Below, in pieces: positions 47,887 to 59,707 of a stretch of 64,000 nt of DNA (positions are counted from its first letter, which is position 1; each line of letters opens with the position of its first letter). The DNA lies in assembly GCA_018389105.1 (NCBI GenBank), contig JACATO010000095.1, forward strand, positions 1,361,501 to 1,425,500, written 5' to 3'. This DNA comes from Nautilus pompilius. Lineage: Eukaryota > Mollusca > Cephalopoda > Nautilida > Nautilidae. The notes under the pieces were generated by a model. The model was not told the DNA's origin. It saw nothing but the letters and a program-made list of their open reading frames with translations, and made no database searches. The position numbers and the translations under genes were made by a program.

Positions 47887-49314
47887 CTAAGTAATCCGCA
47901 TTATTGGAAGCGCTGACGAAGCCTGATTTGATCCGAATGTTCCTTATATACAGATAATAAGTCTAATCTTGTAGGTGTAACAGGTATACTTCCGGTGGAA
48001 GAATTTCTTGCAGAGACACAGTTGTACAGTAATAAAGCAGGTCCGAAAAATATTATTCTAACAAAGAAAACGCATAAATTATTAATTAGAAACAAAACAA
48101 GTCAGCCGTATGCGTCGCCTTAGTTTTGGTATAATCTTACATAAAAAGAGGATGGGGATTATTTCCAGTGGTAACACAGCTGCGGAGTAAGTCAATGAAA
48201 CCGGAGAGGAGTAAAAAGAACGAGCCCCACGTGATCAAAGCTCCAACATTTCGTCATGTAAAGGAGTTCAGGAAATCGCACTTCCGACGAATTTTTTCCC
48301 CCAAAGCTCCTCTGCTCACAGCTCGAAAGGGGCGAAGAGTCTGAGGACGTACGAAGAACACCCGTCTTTTAGGAGTTCATTGCGCTTCGAGACATTGACG
48401 GGCGATACCGATCGATACTCCTCAGCTGACAACAGGTGCTGGCAAAAAAACACGATCCCCTAAAACGCCTCTAACCACGTCCTCTTGTTCTATGAGACCA
48501 GAGTCCTGATAGATTCCCGCTTAATCTGCGAAACGCAAGAGAAAGAGATTTCGGCATCCCCAAGGATTCAGAACCAGGCTGGTCCGCTCGAATAAATACA
48601 AAATTAAACCTAAATCTCACTCAGGTTGATAATCGAAACTAAGCTGCACTTTGAACGCTGCTGTTTGGATACGGAAACCCATTTGTTGGTTAACCTTCAC
48701 AGTTCTCACGTGTCGCTCTGCCCCACCAGAAAGGAAGTCTCTTACTTGTGTGTGTTGATGAATATGTGCTCATCAACATCTGTTGTCCTCCACTGGCGAC
48801 ATTCAGACGTGAGCAATAAAGGCATAAAGCTGTTTCCTCTAAAACGTTCTTCTCTTCAAATCGTCAATTATTTATTTAGCTGCCACTTACAAGAATGAAA
48901 TCATTTCAGAGAAGTCTATAACATAGCGTGCGATAGTCGCCAAGAATAATCAATATTTAAATAAAAAAAAACATATATGATTAACGTTAAAGCAAAACAA
49001 AATACTCAACCACTTATTTGGTGACATTCAAATTATTGCACAATCATCCACTTTGTTGAGGCGGGAAAAATTCTTCAAGATAATTGAATTATCGCCTTTT
49101 AGTTGAACTACTTCCTTCCCATTAGAGATTTTCTATAAAGATTAATTAATAATTGATAACTTCAGCAATCAATGAAGCGCTGTCGTTGTTCTTGTTGTTT
49201 TTGAATTAAATCCGGAATTTTTTCCCTGTCTGCCTGCTGAGTTCAGCCCGGCTCTCGTCTTCGACAAACGAGATTCTCGCCTGAATTCCAAACGAGGCTG
49301 CGATCCGCCACCGG
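47887..49314. other. Unique non-coding stretch
   Basis: About 1.4 kb. An open plus-strand frame without ATG at 48,215-48,480 and a 90-codon frame at 48,626-48,898 were read through. Neither shows a known motif or splice signals. Confidence 0.5.
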
Positions 49315-49599
49315 CCGTTCGGCGGTTAGGCTACTGGGTTGCCACGGCGGAGAGATCCGAATTCGATCCCAGGTCGGCTCGGTCTGGCCCTGGCATGGTT
49401 CTTTTTGCACTCTTCGCTAGCCGGTCACGTGGGGTTTCTTTAAGTATCCCATTTTCTTCTCACATCTGAAAACGAAAAGTTCCGGTAAGGATTTCCTCGT
49501 AGCGCAGGACAGGTAACGAACGCTCTCTAGCGGACAACCGCGGCACTATCTTGCCTTGTGGAGGCTGGTGAATGAAAACAAAACAAAAGAAAAAAAAAT
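49315..49599 (+). mobile_element. tRNA-derived SINE
   Basis: The tRNA-like head has an A box (TTAGGCTACTGGG at about 49,326-49,338) and a good B box (GAATTCGATCCC at about 49,359-49,370). The central part GTGGGGTTTCTTTAAGTATC then CCATTTTCTTCTCACATC (about 49,429-49,466) aligns with the SINE at 21.3 kb. Both recall the GTGGGTTTCCTCCGGGTAC-type core found in many animal SINEs. The element ends in an A-rich tail (AAAACAAAACAAAAG then AAAAAAAA) at about 49,574-49,599. It was mobilised by LINE machinery if it followed the usual route. Target duplications were not found. Confidence 0.75.
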
Positions 49600-51692
49600 G
49601 ACGCCGCCGGCCAGACTGGCACGAAGGCTGTGGGTAAGATGCTGCTTGGAGAATGGCGTTCGAAATACTCTATTTTCTCGAAGGTCTCCCATTACGAAGG
49701 AAATTGGTCAATAAAAAAAAGAAAAAGACACACGGAAATGATAGAATGAATTTGCGCTCATCGCGCGAGGAATATTAAAAATGGTTATACTTCTTTTTTC
49801 TTCAGTCCACCAAAAATAATTCCATCAATCGGCGTTCACGCGCGAAGTAGAAGCCGTTAATCAATGTACTGACGATGGCTGATACATCGATTATTGAGTT
49901 AACAATTCATCCAGCCGAGATATATATATATAAAGTTTAAAAAGTATTAGATTAGAAAGTTATAAGCTCATGATTTGTATTTTATAGTTTATTAGCGGTT
50001 ATACACATTAAATTATTAATTTATTTTCGGGAGAGAAAGCAGACCAAAGGGGAAAATTGTAAGGTATAAATCAGTACCGAGTGCGGGTTGTAACATTTGA
50101 GTTGATTGGTTGACTGTATAAGCTGATAAAGGTCGGGGGTAGTTGGGTGAGACTCGTGGTTTCCGGTGAATCATTTGATGTCTTCGAGAGCGTAAATTAT
50201 TGGTGTCATGACCCAAAACCCTTCCTTTCCTGAATGGCGTCAAAGCACAGATTGAGCCTTTCATTGTTTAATTGGAGTCGGCCATGAAGAAAAGGTAAAT
50301 TTCTGTAATTCAGCGACAGAGATTCAGTAATCAGTGGTGCAACAATTAATAAATTTGTTATTTCTTGCGAGAACGGAGAGATATAGTATATAAGCCATGG
50401 CGGCTTTTCGCCTACTTCAGCTCGTACTGCGAACCAAGTGGCTTCATTCTGCCTTAGAGACTTACGTACCTCTTCGGTTTAACAAGATTCTTCAGTCACA
50501 CGCCAGACTCTCTTCGGAATTTCAGTCGGTATGTCCGATGTTTGAAAGCTTATTTCCACCTAATGGGATCCAAGAGTGAAGATGAGCGCTGAGCTCGGTG
50601 CTGTAACGTGTCCGTGAACAGAGCAGACCGGTGGTTCGGGGCCGCGCCACCCTGGCTGCCTAGGCGAGTTTTGAAGAATTCGGAAGAATAAGAAGCTGCA
50701 CGCGGCGCTTCATTGCCCTGCTTCTTCCATTCGTTATCTCGGTTCCAATTCGCCGTAGCCCCATTTTGAAACCAATGTAGACGCCATTCCTTCTTTATAC
50801 TTTTATATCGAGTAATTCACACCCGACTTAATTTGTTCGCGCATATATTTTCCAGCAGCAACAACACAAGCTGTCCTCAGTACGAGCGAAAAGCAATCAA
50901 ATTCTTGTCTGCTAACGTAATGGCGATATACAAGATTTTATCTGCGGCGGGCGTTGTATAAAATATTAGATATAATACACCAATAGTTAAACGTTTCCCT
51001 TTTCTTTTTAAGCCAATGAAATACGTGCTTTCAAAAACTTTAATACCAGTTATCCCCCTTTGCGTACAACAAAATCTCAACAATCTTTCCAAAAGTCGTT
51101 CGGCGTCTAATTCTGGAAATCCCTTAAGAACTGTCTGTCGGCTGCACACGATGGTCACCAATAGCAACGTCACGTATTGGGTTCATCTGCTGCTCCACCA
51201 GACACATAAAAAACCATTTAACCCGCGTAAGTCGGTCGTTTGTAAGCTGAGGGATTGCACGGGAAAAGGGAGAGGAAATGTTGCGTATGTTTTATAACAG
51301 TTACTGACCGGAACTGTCACAGCTAAGATGCACATGATGGCGGAAGTAAAAGAGAAATGGCAACAGCAAGCAGCCATGATTACAAAGTGTGCACCGGAAA
51401 AATACCGACGATTGTTTTCAGTTTTAAATCAATAGAGAGTAGTATAAAATTAATCCTCAGTTACATTTCGACAAACCGCTATTGTTTTGTTATTTTTTTA
51501 CTTAGTTGAAGTCAGACTGTAATAGTTGTCGGCAGTATTAAGTTACGAGAGCGCGTGATTAGTCAGTTGAGCTCTTCGTGTTTGCTATAGTATTGCCATG
51601 GTTCCTGAAAACAGTCTGTCAAAACAGAGCATTCTAAGTAACGAATAGCTGCATATTTGCTAACAAGCTCCTTTTTTTTTACTTCAAAACTA
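49600..51692. other. Unique non-coding stretch
   Basis: About 2.1 kb, mainly AT-rich, with no gene recognised. Frames at 50,877-51,297 on both strands overlap each other and show no motif. Confidence 0.5.
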
Positions 51693-52944
51693 CAGAATTG
51701 GAAATAATTGTGAAAATAGATTATGGAAAAAAATAACGAAGAATTCTAGCTGGAAGACGTATAATTGCCCAATGGATTATTACAGAAAATATTCAAAAAC
51801 AGAATTAATACGTTGAGCAGTGTACCAGTGATCGGCACGTGAGCCCTTAGCTTTATATGGAGCCCGACACCTTGTCTTTCGTGCTCCAATACAGGATATC
51901 AGTGTATAATAGTGGAATGCTGTTCCGAATATCTTGAAGCACTTTCCACAATTCATCCAAGATGTCTTGGTTTCGGTCTGACTTTCTCAGTAGCCATATA
52001 ACCCCATAGAGTCTCAGTGATGTCTATATCAGGCCAAGTATCTTTTGTGAGTGGTCCACCAGCCACTTTACATTCCTGATAGTTCCTCACCGCATTGGCT
52101 GTGCGCTTGGGGTCGATGTCAAGGAAGATGAATCCCCACTTAATGAGATGTCTTCCTGAGGGATTGGCATGATGGAAGAGAACCTGCCTGTACCTGTCGG
52201 CAGTCAGTATACCTTCGAATTTATGCAAATCTCCTACAACCTTGGCTAATATGCAGCCCCACATTTGTATTGAATGCTTCACTGTAGTTGCTGTACACTG
52301 GCTGTAATACTGCTCCCCAGTCCACTCTCAAACAATCCGCCATTGATTATTGCCAAACAGTTCAATCTTGGACTCATCTCCTCCTTGCGTATTTGGTCAT
52401 CTCGCTGTTTTATTTCTACTACCTGTGTCAGCTTTGCCATATATGGTTTCCTTTTCAGCAAAGTTTTTTCCGGGCAGCTACATATCCACTGGGGATGCTT
52501 CGCACTAACGCGGTGCAGCATCTTACTATTCCTGAAGAAATAGTATTACTCGTACGTGCATCCGGATCATTCGCAAGGTCTGTTCTGGGTGCTCGTCTAT
52601 CACGTAGAGTCCCAAAGTACCTGACACCATTTCTGAAGAGTTTGGGTTTTATACCCCGACCGCGTCTACTGTTAGCAGTGCCAGTTTCTCTTGTGTTTCT
52701 CAGATTCTTGCAAACAGCTCGTTCTAAAACACGAAGTTAGGCTGCAAAGGAGCCACAGTATTCACCACACCAGAGAGATGTCGCTTCCTATACCTGTGGA
52801 GTCCTTCTGCGGGTGTGGCTGTTTGTACGACAACCACTCACTGTGCATTATATCAGCACGTGACTGTACTACGATTTTTACAAACGGCACGTGATTCTAT
52901 CACGTGTCATTCTCACTTCTTCTACCCAATTCTTTCTCATACCG
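51693..52944 (-). mobile_element. Tc1-like DNA transposon, copy 3 (degraded)
   Basis: The left end CAGAATTGGAAATAATTGTG follows TA at 51,691-51,692. The right end, reverse complemented, reads CGGTATGAGAAAGAATTGGG at 52,944; the bases after it are TT, so that TA is lost or the end is off by a base. The length is about 1,252 bp. It shares the TTAGCTTTATATGGAGCC and GCACTTTCCACAATTCATCC-type words with copies 1 and 2. The transposase is on the minus strand and retains the catalytic part. Confidence 0.82.
51840..52800 (-). pseudogene. Tc1-like transposase remnant, copy 3
   Basis: The longest readable piece (51,953-52,282) has IQMWGCILAKVVGDLHKFEG, ILTADRYRQVLFHHANPSG, then WGFIFLDIDPKRTANAVRNY, and WPDIDITETLWGYMATEKVR. 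The last piece corresponds to the WPxxSPDLNxIExLWG block of Tc1 transposases, so the spacing between the second and third catalytic acids can still be seen (D in LDIDP, E in ITETLWG), although surrounding residues have changed. N-terminal DNA-binding sequences upstream are too decayed to read. The gene is broken. Confidence 0.82.
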
Positions 52945-53507
52945 TTGATTTTTTGGTATGTTTTACTAATAAAATGGTGGAAAATTCTCGAACTAATTGC
53001 CAATAAATTAGTTATTATGAATACTTTATATATTTAAAATTTTAAGGTCGTGTAGCGAATGCGTAATAAGCTCAGATAACCACTACCAGAAAGAGCTTTC
53101 GCATTTATATTGCAGCAGTTATCGCCACACGTCAGTCTGCCGGGCAATGAAAGGGTTGACAAAATTCTGGCCAAAGCCGCCACCAGGTTACACTCAGAGC
53201 CCGGCCTGTATTCACTCCTCGAGCGTGAAAGTCGGCAGCCAAAGAAACTAACGATCGCTGTAGAACTGAATCTAAAACAACACTAACTTTGATTTGAAGA
53301 ATGAGAATCAAAAATATGTGCAAAGATAAAAAAAAAAAGGTTTCACAAATTATCCTGGGTTCTATAGGTACAGATTAGCAGACTTCTCACGGGTAATCAT
53401 TCTTATCATTCTCTTTTAGATGCCCCGTGCTTATATAACAGAAGTGGCCACTTCGATTACAAGCCCCCCAGTTGCAAGCTGTTTGAATCAGCTGAACACT
53501 GTCTCGG
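52945..53507. other. Unique non-coding stretch
   Basis: About 560 bp, with nothing recognised. Confidence 0.5.
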
Positions 53508-53521
53508 AGAGGGAGAGGGAG

Positions 53522-53554
<33 letters not shown>

Positions 53555-53593
53555 GAGATGAGAGATGGAGAGAGAGAGAGAGAGAGATGAAGA

Positions 53594-53635
<42 letters not shown>

Positions 53636-53663
53636 GGAGAGAGAGAGAGAAGATGAAGAGATG

Positions 53664-53713
<50 letters not shown>

Positions 53714-53729
53714 ATGAGAGGAGAGAGGA

Positions 53730-53764
<35 letters not shown>

Positions 53765-53766
53765 CT
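53508..53766. repeat. (GA)n compound microsatellite, about 0.26 kb
   Basis: GA dinucleotides with GATGAAGAGATGGAGA interruptions that recur several times. It yields Arg/Glu-rich and Ser/Leu-rich artefact frames. Confidence 0.95.
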
Positions 53767-55405
53767 CGAGAGACGAGATCGAGACTATCTCTCGATCTCT
53801 CTCTCTCAGCGCTTCTTCTCTGAGAGCTAGGCATCATAGTTTCCCTCTCCCCGACCTGAGTTTTCTGTCTTCGCGTCAGGTTTTTCCAGCGCTAGAAGGC
53901 TGAGGTTAAACTTACAATAGTTTCCTATAGAATCGTCCTTCCCAAAGATGACGGCCGTAAAAGTAATACTTTAAATTATGAGAGTTTTTTTTTCTTCTTT
54001 TTCTGAAATTACTGAAAAAGTCAAGTTATGAAAAATGTGATGGAAAAGTTCCGATGATTTCCATCGATCGGAAGACGTTAATTTCTGTCTTCTCTTATCC
54101 GATCTCCAATATCACGAAATATTTCTTTCAGCACATCAAGGTTAAAAAACGTCTGTGGTTATCACGACTTTAGCAACGGTAGATCAGCCATTCGAACACA
54201 TGCAAGAAATATCCTTTAAAAAACAACAAATATTTATACTTTAGATTGGCTAAAACTTGCTTAAATTTTTCTTTAATCAACATTTTGGATACAGCATTAA
54301 ATTTACTTAAAAATCTAGAAGATATTTTATTAAAAAAAAGTCTCCAGGCAAAATATTTTTGGAGCATTCAGTTAAAGGGACAGTGTGCATTTCAGATCAT
54401 TTCCCCCCCTCATATTATTAAATTCTAATTTTCATTATTAAAGGTAAAATCAATAACTGCAAACCTTCAGTTATGATAAGAAAATAATTAATGCCACGAC
54501 TAGCTAATAATTGAGAAAACCATCTCTTTCGTCATGAGGTCAATATTTAAATATACTAATCAAAACACGTTTTAGTCACGATAATATGTTCTCACGAAGC
54601 AGAACTTGCCTGGGTGTAAGTAAAACTGAATAAAATCTTGGATTTTCGTTAATAGTATTGTAATACATAAAAGCATCGGCTCTCTCATGCTTCTTTTGTT
54701 GTTGTTTATTGTGATCTTTGGTGTTTGCACGGCGAGGGTCTAGATGACCTTTACCACCAAGGCCTTGTTTCTAGTTTATAGTCCTGCAAAGCAAACAGAC
54801 GGGAATTCTCGGATTAAACGCAATTACTATCGTCATCGGGATCAAAGCTGCCATTCATGGGGCCGAGTTGGTTCGTAAGTGTAAAGTCTCCATCGTTGTT
54901 CCTTCCGTTCATCCGGTCACTGGCCTAAATAATCGACCGTGACGTGGAGTCGGAAGTATCGCTGTTATCTCACGCTCAAAGAAGTGCCACCATCTTTTCT
55001 CAGAAACGTCTGTCACGCAGGTTGGTAAAGAATCGCACTGGGTTTAATAGTTTAAAATAAAAGTACCTGATGATGGCTTTTTTTGAAAAGAACTTTGACG
55101 TTTTGTTATCGTCTTCTCAGTATTAACTCGGGCAAGCCTTCAAAAGTGTAGTCGCATCTCGTGCTAACACAGCAACAGAACAGCGCCCGCACATCTTTTG
55201 ATAAATCGAGAGCATCGACAGAAGGAAAGTTTGAAGTACAATATGTTTGGAAGGAGGAGTCGGCCAAGAAAAGTTCTGGGGCTTCTGAAATTATAGGCGG
55301 GTTTTTATGAAAACACACAGACAGCAAAATAGCTTTTTTATTACACACACGTACTAAAGTTTGTATTAATGTTACACTTATTAACTTGCGTCCCGGTTAC
55401 AGTTG
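53767..55405. other. Unique non-coding stretch
   Basis: About 1.6 kb of AT-rich DNA without a recognisable gene or element. Confidence 0.5.
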
Positions 55406-55642
55406 AGAAAGAGAGAAAGAGAGAGAGAGAGTGTGTGTGTGTGGATGTGTGGTGTGTATGTGTGTATATGTGTGTAAGAGAAAGAGAGAGAGTGGTGTGT
55501 GTGGTAAGTGTGTAGTGTGTATGTGTGTATATGTGTGTAAGAGAAAGAGAGAGAGATGACGTCATTATAGAAAGAGAGATGACGTCATCACATATATATA
55601 TAGAGATGACGTCATTATATAGATATATATAGAGAGAGAGAG
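55406..55642. repeat. TG/AG minisatellite (locus 2) with CRE-bearing tail
   Basis: This is the same composite unit as at 39.5 kb: GTATATGTGTGTAAGAGAAA at 55,464 and 55,527, 63 bp apart, each followed by AGAGAG. The array then changes to units carrying GATGACGTCAT, with TGACGTCA at 55,557-55,564, 55,580-55,587 and 55,607-55,614, set among AG and AT repeats. Confidence 0.9.
55557..55614. promoter_or_regulatory. Three TGACGTCA palindromes in a short array
   Basis: Three perfect CRE/ATF palindromes start 23 and 27 bp apart inside the repeat tail. They were probably multiplied by repeat expansion. Whether a bZIP protein binds here is inference; no promoter is in view. Confidence 0.4.
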
Positions 55643-56740
55643 AAATTTAACCCTTTTTTTGCGTACTCGGAAAATTTTTTATCTTTTCTTTAATTCTACA
55701 TGTCACCGTATTTCGCATGAACGATACCAGAGATAATTTCGAAGAATTACCTAAAGAAAGATATTTTGAAAACTGTTTCAGTCAGTCGGTCAAAAGCCTC
55801 GCCATTTGGTACCCTGCCGTCCCAAAAACCAATACCACCTGTTTTTCCTGTTCTGTTACAGTGCCATCATTAACACTCACACACACACACGAGTGAAAAG
55901 AGCATCTATATCCTTTTTCGATACTTTAATATGTTTCTAAAATTTAATTTTCTTTCACTTTAAAGAAAAAAATGAAGAAAGCAGACAGGGAACGGAAGAG
56001 TTAACCGGTTCTAATTCCTAAACTTGTTTGTGAGTGCGCATCTTGGAGAGCCACGAGAAAGAAACGAAGAAGAGTTGCGCTCCCAAAGTAGAGACGGTTC
56101 CTAAACTTCTACACCATTTACATTTCACGGAATGCTTTGTTAATCGGCCCCACCTTTCATTTCCCGAAGCTGTTCCTCCTTTCCGTTCCACGGGAGGACA
56201 CGCAAATTCGGATTTGAATTATAACTGAATTCCCACCGCCACCAATCGTCTCTACTTCAACGAGCGTACCCCACTGCGAGACCAGAGGCACGTGCGCATC
56301 TGTCTCCAGCTCTGTCGGCGGTATTTACACGCTTCGCTAATGTGCCCATACAAAGATTTATCTAAACACTGACCGAGACTTGGGATCAATAAGCGTTCTG
56401 ATTGCTATATTGTTGATCTGCATCGTTGCGGAGCCCGACCGAGAATCGATTTCCTGTTCCGCCATTTGAGGACTCGGTACTAGATAAAGCGAAGCTCCGG
56501 TAAGTATTTCCACAATTTGATTAAACCCGATCGCACTGACTGTTGATAGACCTAGGAGAAGATTTTTTAAAAATTCTCTCTGGCTACCAATCGCTGGTAT
56601 ATTTCCCCTTCTCGGCTGGATTCTATCTATTTGATCAGACGGCCATTCCCCTTAACTTTCTTTGGCAGCATCTATAAATGAAAATAGTCAATGACCATTA
56701 TGTCTTCGTCTCTTCTCCACAAGAGAAAACGACATCAATA
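55643..56740. other. Unique non-coding stretch
   Basis: About 1.1 kb with a short (AC)n run near 55,880. No gene was recognised. Confidence 0.5.
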
Positions 56741-56770
56741 ATACACACACACACACACACACACACACAT
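56741..56770. repeat. (AC)n microsatellite
   Basis: About 15 AC dinucleotides. Confidence 0.93.
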
Positions 56771-57005
56771 GTCTATGTGTGTTCATTTACCATTTTACTT
56801 AAAAGAAAAAATGTGAATAATATATTTTTGAAATTCCAAAATGGCAAAGTTTATAAACGTCTGTGATTTGCAATTCCTAGGAGTTTAGCGGGCATTTGTC
56901 GAAGCAGAAAACAATCATATGTCTTCTGGAAATTTCTGCACAGTTTGCTTCTTTACGAACTAACTTAATAATAATCATCATCTCCACAAGCAAACAAACA
57001 GAACG

Positions 57006-57025
57006 CATCCATCCATCCATCCATC
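57006..57025. repeat. (CATC)n short tandem repeat
   Basis: Five CATC tetranucleotides. Confidence 0.85.
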
Positions 57026-57207
57026 GGTGGCTTCAGTCTGTCCAAAGTCACGAAGAATCAAAGTCTTTTTCGTGTGTGGTGACTGTAAATGTATCAAGCA
57101 AATGACAAAATAAGCAAAGTATTAATAGATTGTGGGGTTTCGTCAAATTGTGAAATAGCATTAGTTTACGTTAACTGATGTCAGATACTTTTGGAAAACA
57201 AGGTATT

Positions 57208-57208
<1 letters not shown>

Positions 57209-57284
<76 letters not shown>
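57209..57284. repeat. (AAT)n microsatellite
   Basis: About 25 perfect AAT triplets. The poly-isoleucine and poly-tyrosine frames are artefacts. Confidence 0.97.
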
Positions 57285-59637
57285 TTTCAAAAAGTACTTT
57301 TGCCGTGCTCGGCCCCGACGGCTCCAGCTCGACCCGAAAGTTCCCGAATTTCTCCGACTCGCGATCGCGCAAAACCCTCCGTGAATACATTAGCATTGCT
57401 GTAATTCGTTCTTTTATTTCTGTTATAAACTTATATAGTTTTCACTTTTTATTTCATCATTACTGCATTAATTAGCGACGTTATTCGCTACCGCCGTCGT
57501 ATCTGATAAATGCTCTCGACTCCGCGATCGGTTGCACTTCGGCCTGGCCTGGGAAACTGAGTCTATTTTCTTGTTTTGTGCGCATCGCTGCCAACCAAGA
57601 AAACTTTCTTAGGCGTTCAAAATTACATGGGAAAATATAAGCAGTTTAAAAAATTTACGATTTGGTTTTATGGTCCATAAAAAAGGATATAACTCGTAAA
57701 CGGGCTGAGCGGTTCACTGTTTCTCGCAGCTCCCCCTAAAAGAGAAAACGAAAGATGTTCTATGTTTCAGCAGACTGGATAATACCGAATTTCAAAATGG
57801 CGCTGAACCCTTAGAACATTTAAAATACTTATTGCAGCAGAAACCCTTCAAATTCATTGCCAAAAAATTCCGTTAATTTTCAAAATGCAAATAGAATCGT
57901 ATAGACGTAATTGATGTCCATGCAGCGGCGAAGCTTTATTGGGTTATATTTAAGATTTTGACTAAAAAAATGAAATGCTTAATAAGCTTATTTAAGCGTC
58001 TGAGCGAGTCCAGTGAAAATTAGATTTCTTCTTGGTGAAGTCTGTCTTGGCTTTCGAGGTAAGCGAATCTCAAATTACTTCTAATCCAATCACCAGCATA
58101 CCGCATTAAGTTCGTGTCTGCAAGCGCATTATAAAGAATAAATTCCAACTTGTTCTTCGCAAATTCTAATGCCAAGATATGTTTTCCATTTTGAAGATTA
58201 TCGTAAATGCGGCGTGGCTCTGGGGAATGGTCGAGAAGTCATGGTTGCTGTTTTGTCGGCCACTAAACGGCTGGTGCCGTGGCTAAGAGTTTAAATCTGC
58301 AAAATCCGTTTGATTAAACGAATTCCAGCATCAGGAAAACTACATTCCGATATGTCCATATTAGCCATGTGTACGCCTAAGATAGACAGCCGTTTTGTCT
58401 GTAGTTCTTAGAAAGGAAATTAGTTAAGCGTTAAAACAATGTATGCTAGTATTAAGCTGTCGTGTCTGTATTTAACCTTAGATATGTTCGAAAAATGGCG
58501 GCCCTTGCTTTAATCTTTGGTAATGGTTCAAATACGAAACAGTCACCCTCAAGCCATAAGTTCGGTCAGAAAGAACGCAGACTATGCCGAAATTCACTTT
58601 AATATTTAAGATAGAACAAGGAACAGAAACAGCGGTTTGTTTGGTTTTATCGTAATACTGAAAGAAGAGAATCTATTATCGATTAACTAGCAAAACGTTA
58701 CACAGCGTTAAATATTTACATTAGAGAAGATTGGAACATAAATGCACTCGTTGTCTTGCACAGATGCAGGGACCGACAGTTGAGCATCTTACGGAAATTA
58801 ATTATTCATTCATTGTTGAACAGAGTTTAATCAACAAATATGACAATCAAAAGGTTTGGAAATTTATATAAGCGCTCAGCCACATGAATAGATACATTTT
58901 AAAGGAGTACTGTAAATGAAATCATGGCCTCCTTCTGGTGTACAAATACTAGATTAAGCGGCAGTTTGTAGAGTGTTCGGACCCTTCTGACGTCACACAC
59001 ACGTCACTGGTCCTTTTCTCGAGTTTCTCTCACTTTCAGTTTACTGGTGATCGCTGTTCGCTTTTGGCGGAGAAATCTTTTCGGATGTAGTGTATTGCTT
59101 AGCAGCGGTCGAGGCGGAATATCCGTCTTTATACCGGGAGACTGTTTTTCTCTTCCCCTCGTCAAAAGTGAGGGGGAGTGGATGGGTTAATGTGTTTTGT
59201 ACTAATCCTATTTTTTTTAAATATAAAATAGGTAAACGAAAGCACGAGATCTAAATTTTACAGAAAAGGCGAACGATCACCTGGACTCACAGTCGGCCGG
59301 ACGATCGATTTTGGGTTCGAACTGGTTTTGTCGAGAAGTATCGATCTCTTCCCTTTGTTTACCGTCTGAGCCGTCAAGGGAGTGCGCGCGGACCGGAGGA
59401 GGAGGAGGAGGAGGGGGGGTCCGGAGACATCCACCGGAAAATGGAATCCGTGAGAAACCAGGGGTCGGACCGTCTGCTCCTCGAAAACGTGCGCGCCCAG
59501 CCCGAAGGGAAGTCAGACCCCTCACGGAAAGTGAAAGCACGGAACGGCAGAGGGCGTATCGACGGGCGGTAATCTCGACTTCGTGACTGACTGTCAGACG
59601 AGGCGGGCATTGATCAGGCGGAGACCCGGCCGGTGGC

Positions 59638-59640
<3 letters not shown>
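57285..59640. other. Unique non-coding stretch
   Basis: About 2.4 kb. TGACGTCAC near 58,989 is followed by a CACACACGTCAC echo. A GC- and CpG-rich patch covers 59,277-59,640 with a (GGA)n run at 59,396-59,413. Opposing frames of similar length there (91 to 120 codons) are Pro/Gly/Arg-rich and unrecognised. Confidence 0.5.
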
Positions 59641-59694
<54 letters not shown>

Positions 59695-59707
59695 GTGTGT
59701 GTGTGTT
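59641..59707. repeat. (TG)n microsatellite
   Basis: About 33 TG dinucleotides with one interruption near the 3' end. Confidence 0.97.

Noticed and set aside
47611-47916. Tyrosine-rich 101-codon frame
   Set aside because: It is a translation of the (TTA)n array.
49320-49390. Functional tRNA gene at the A and B boxes
   Set aside because: The cloverleaf cannot be completed; the head continues into a SINE core and an A-rich tail.
53457-53837. Ser/Leu-rich 126-codon frame and Arg/Glu-rich frame opposite
   Set aside because: They are translations of the (GA)n array.
57178-57396. Poly-isoleucine and poly-tyrosine frames
   Set aside because: They are translations of the (AAT)n array in two directions.
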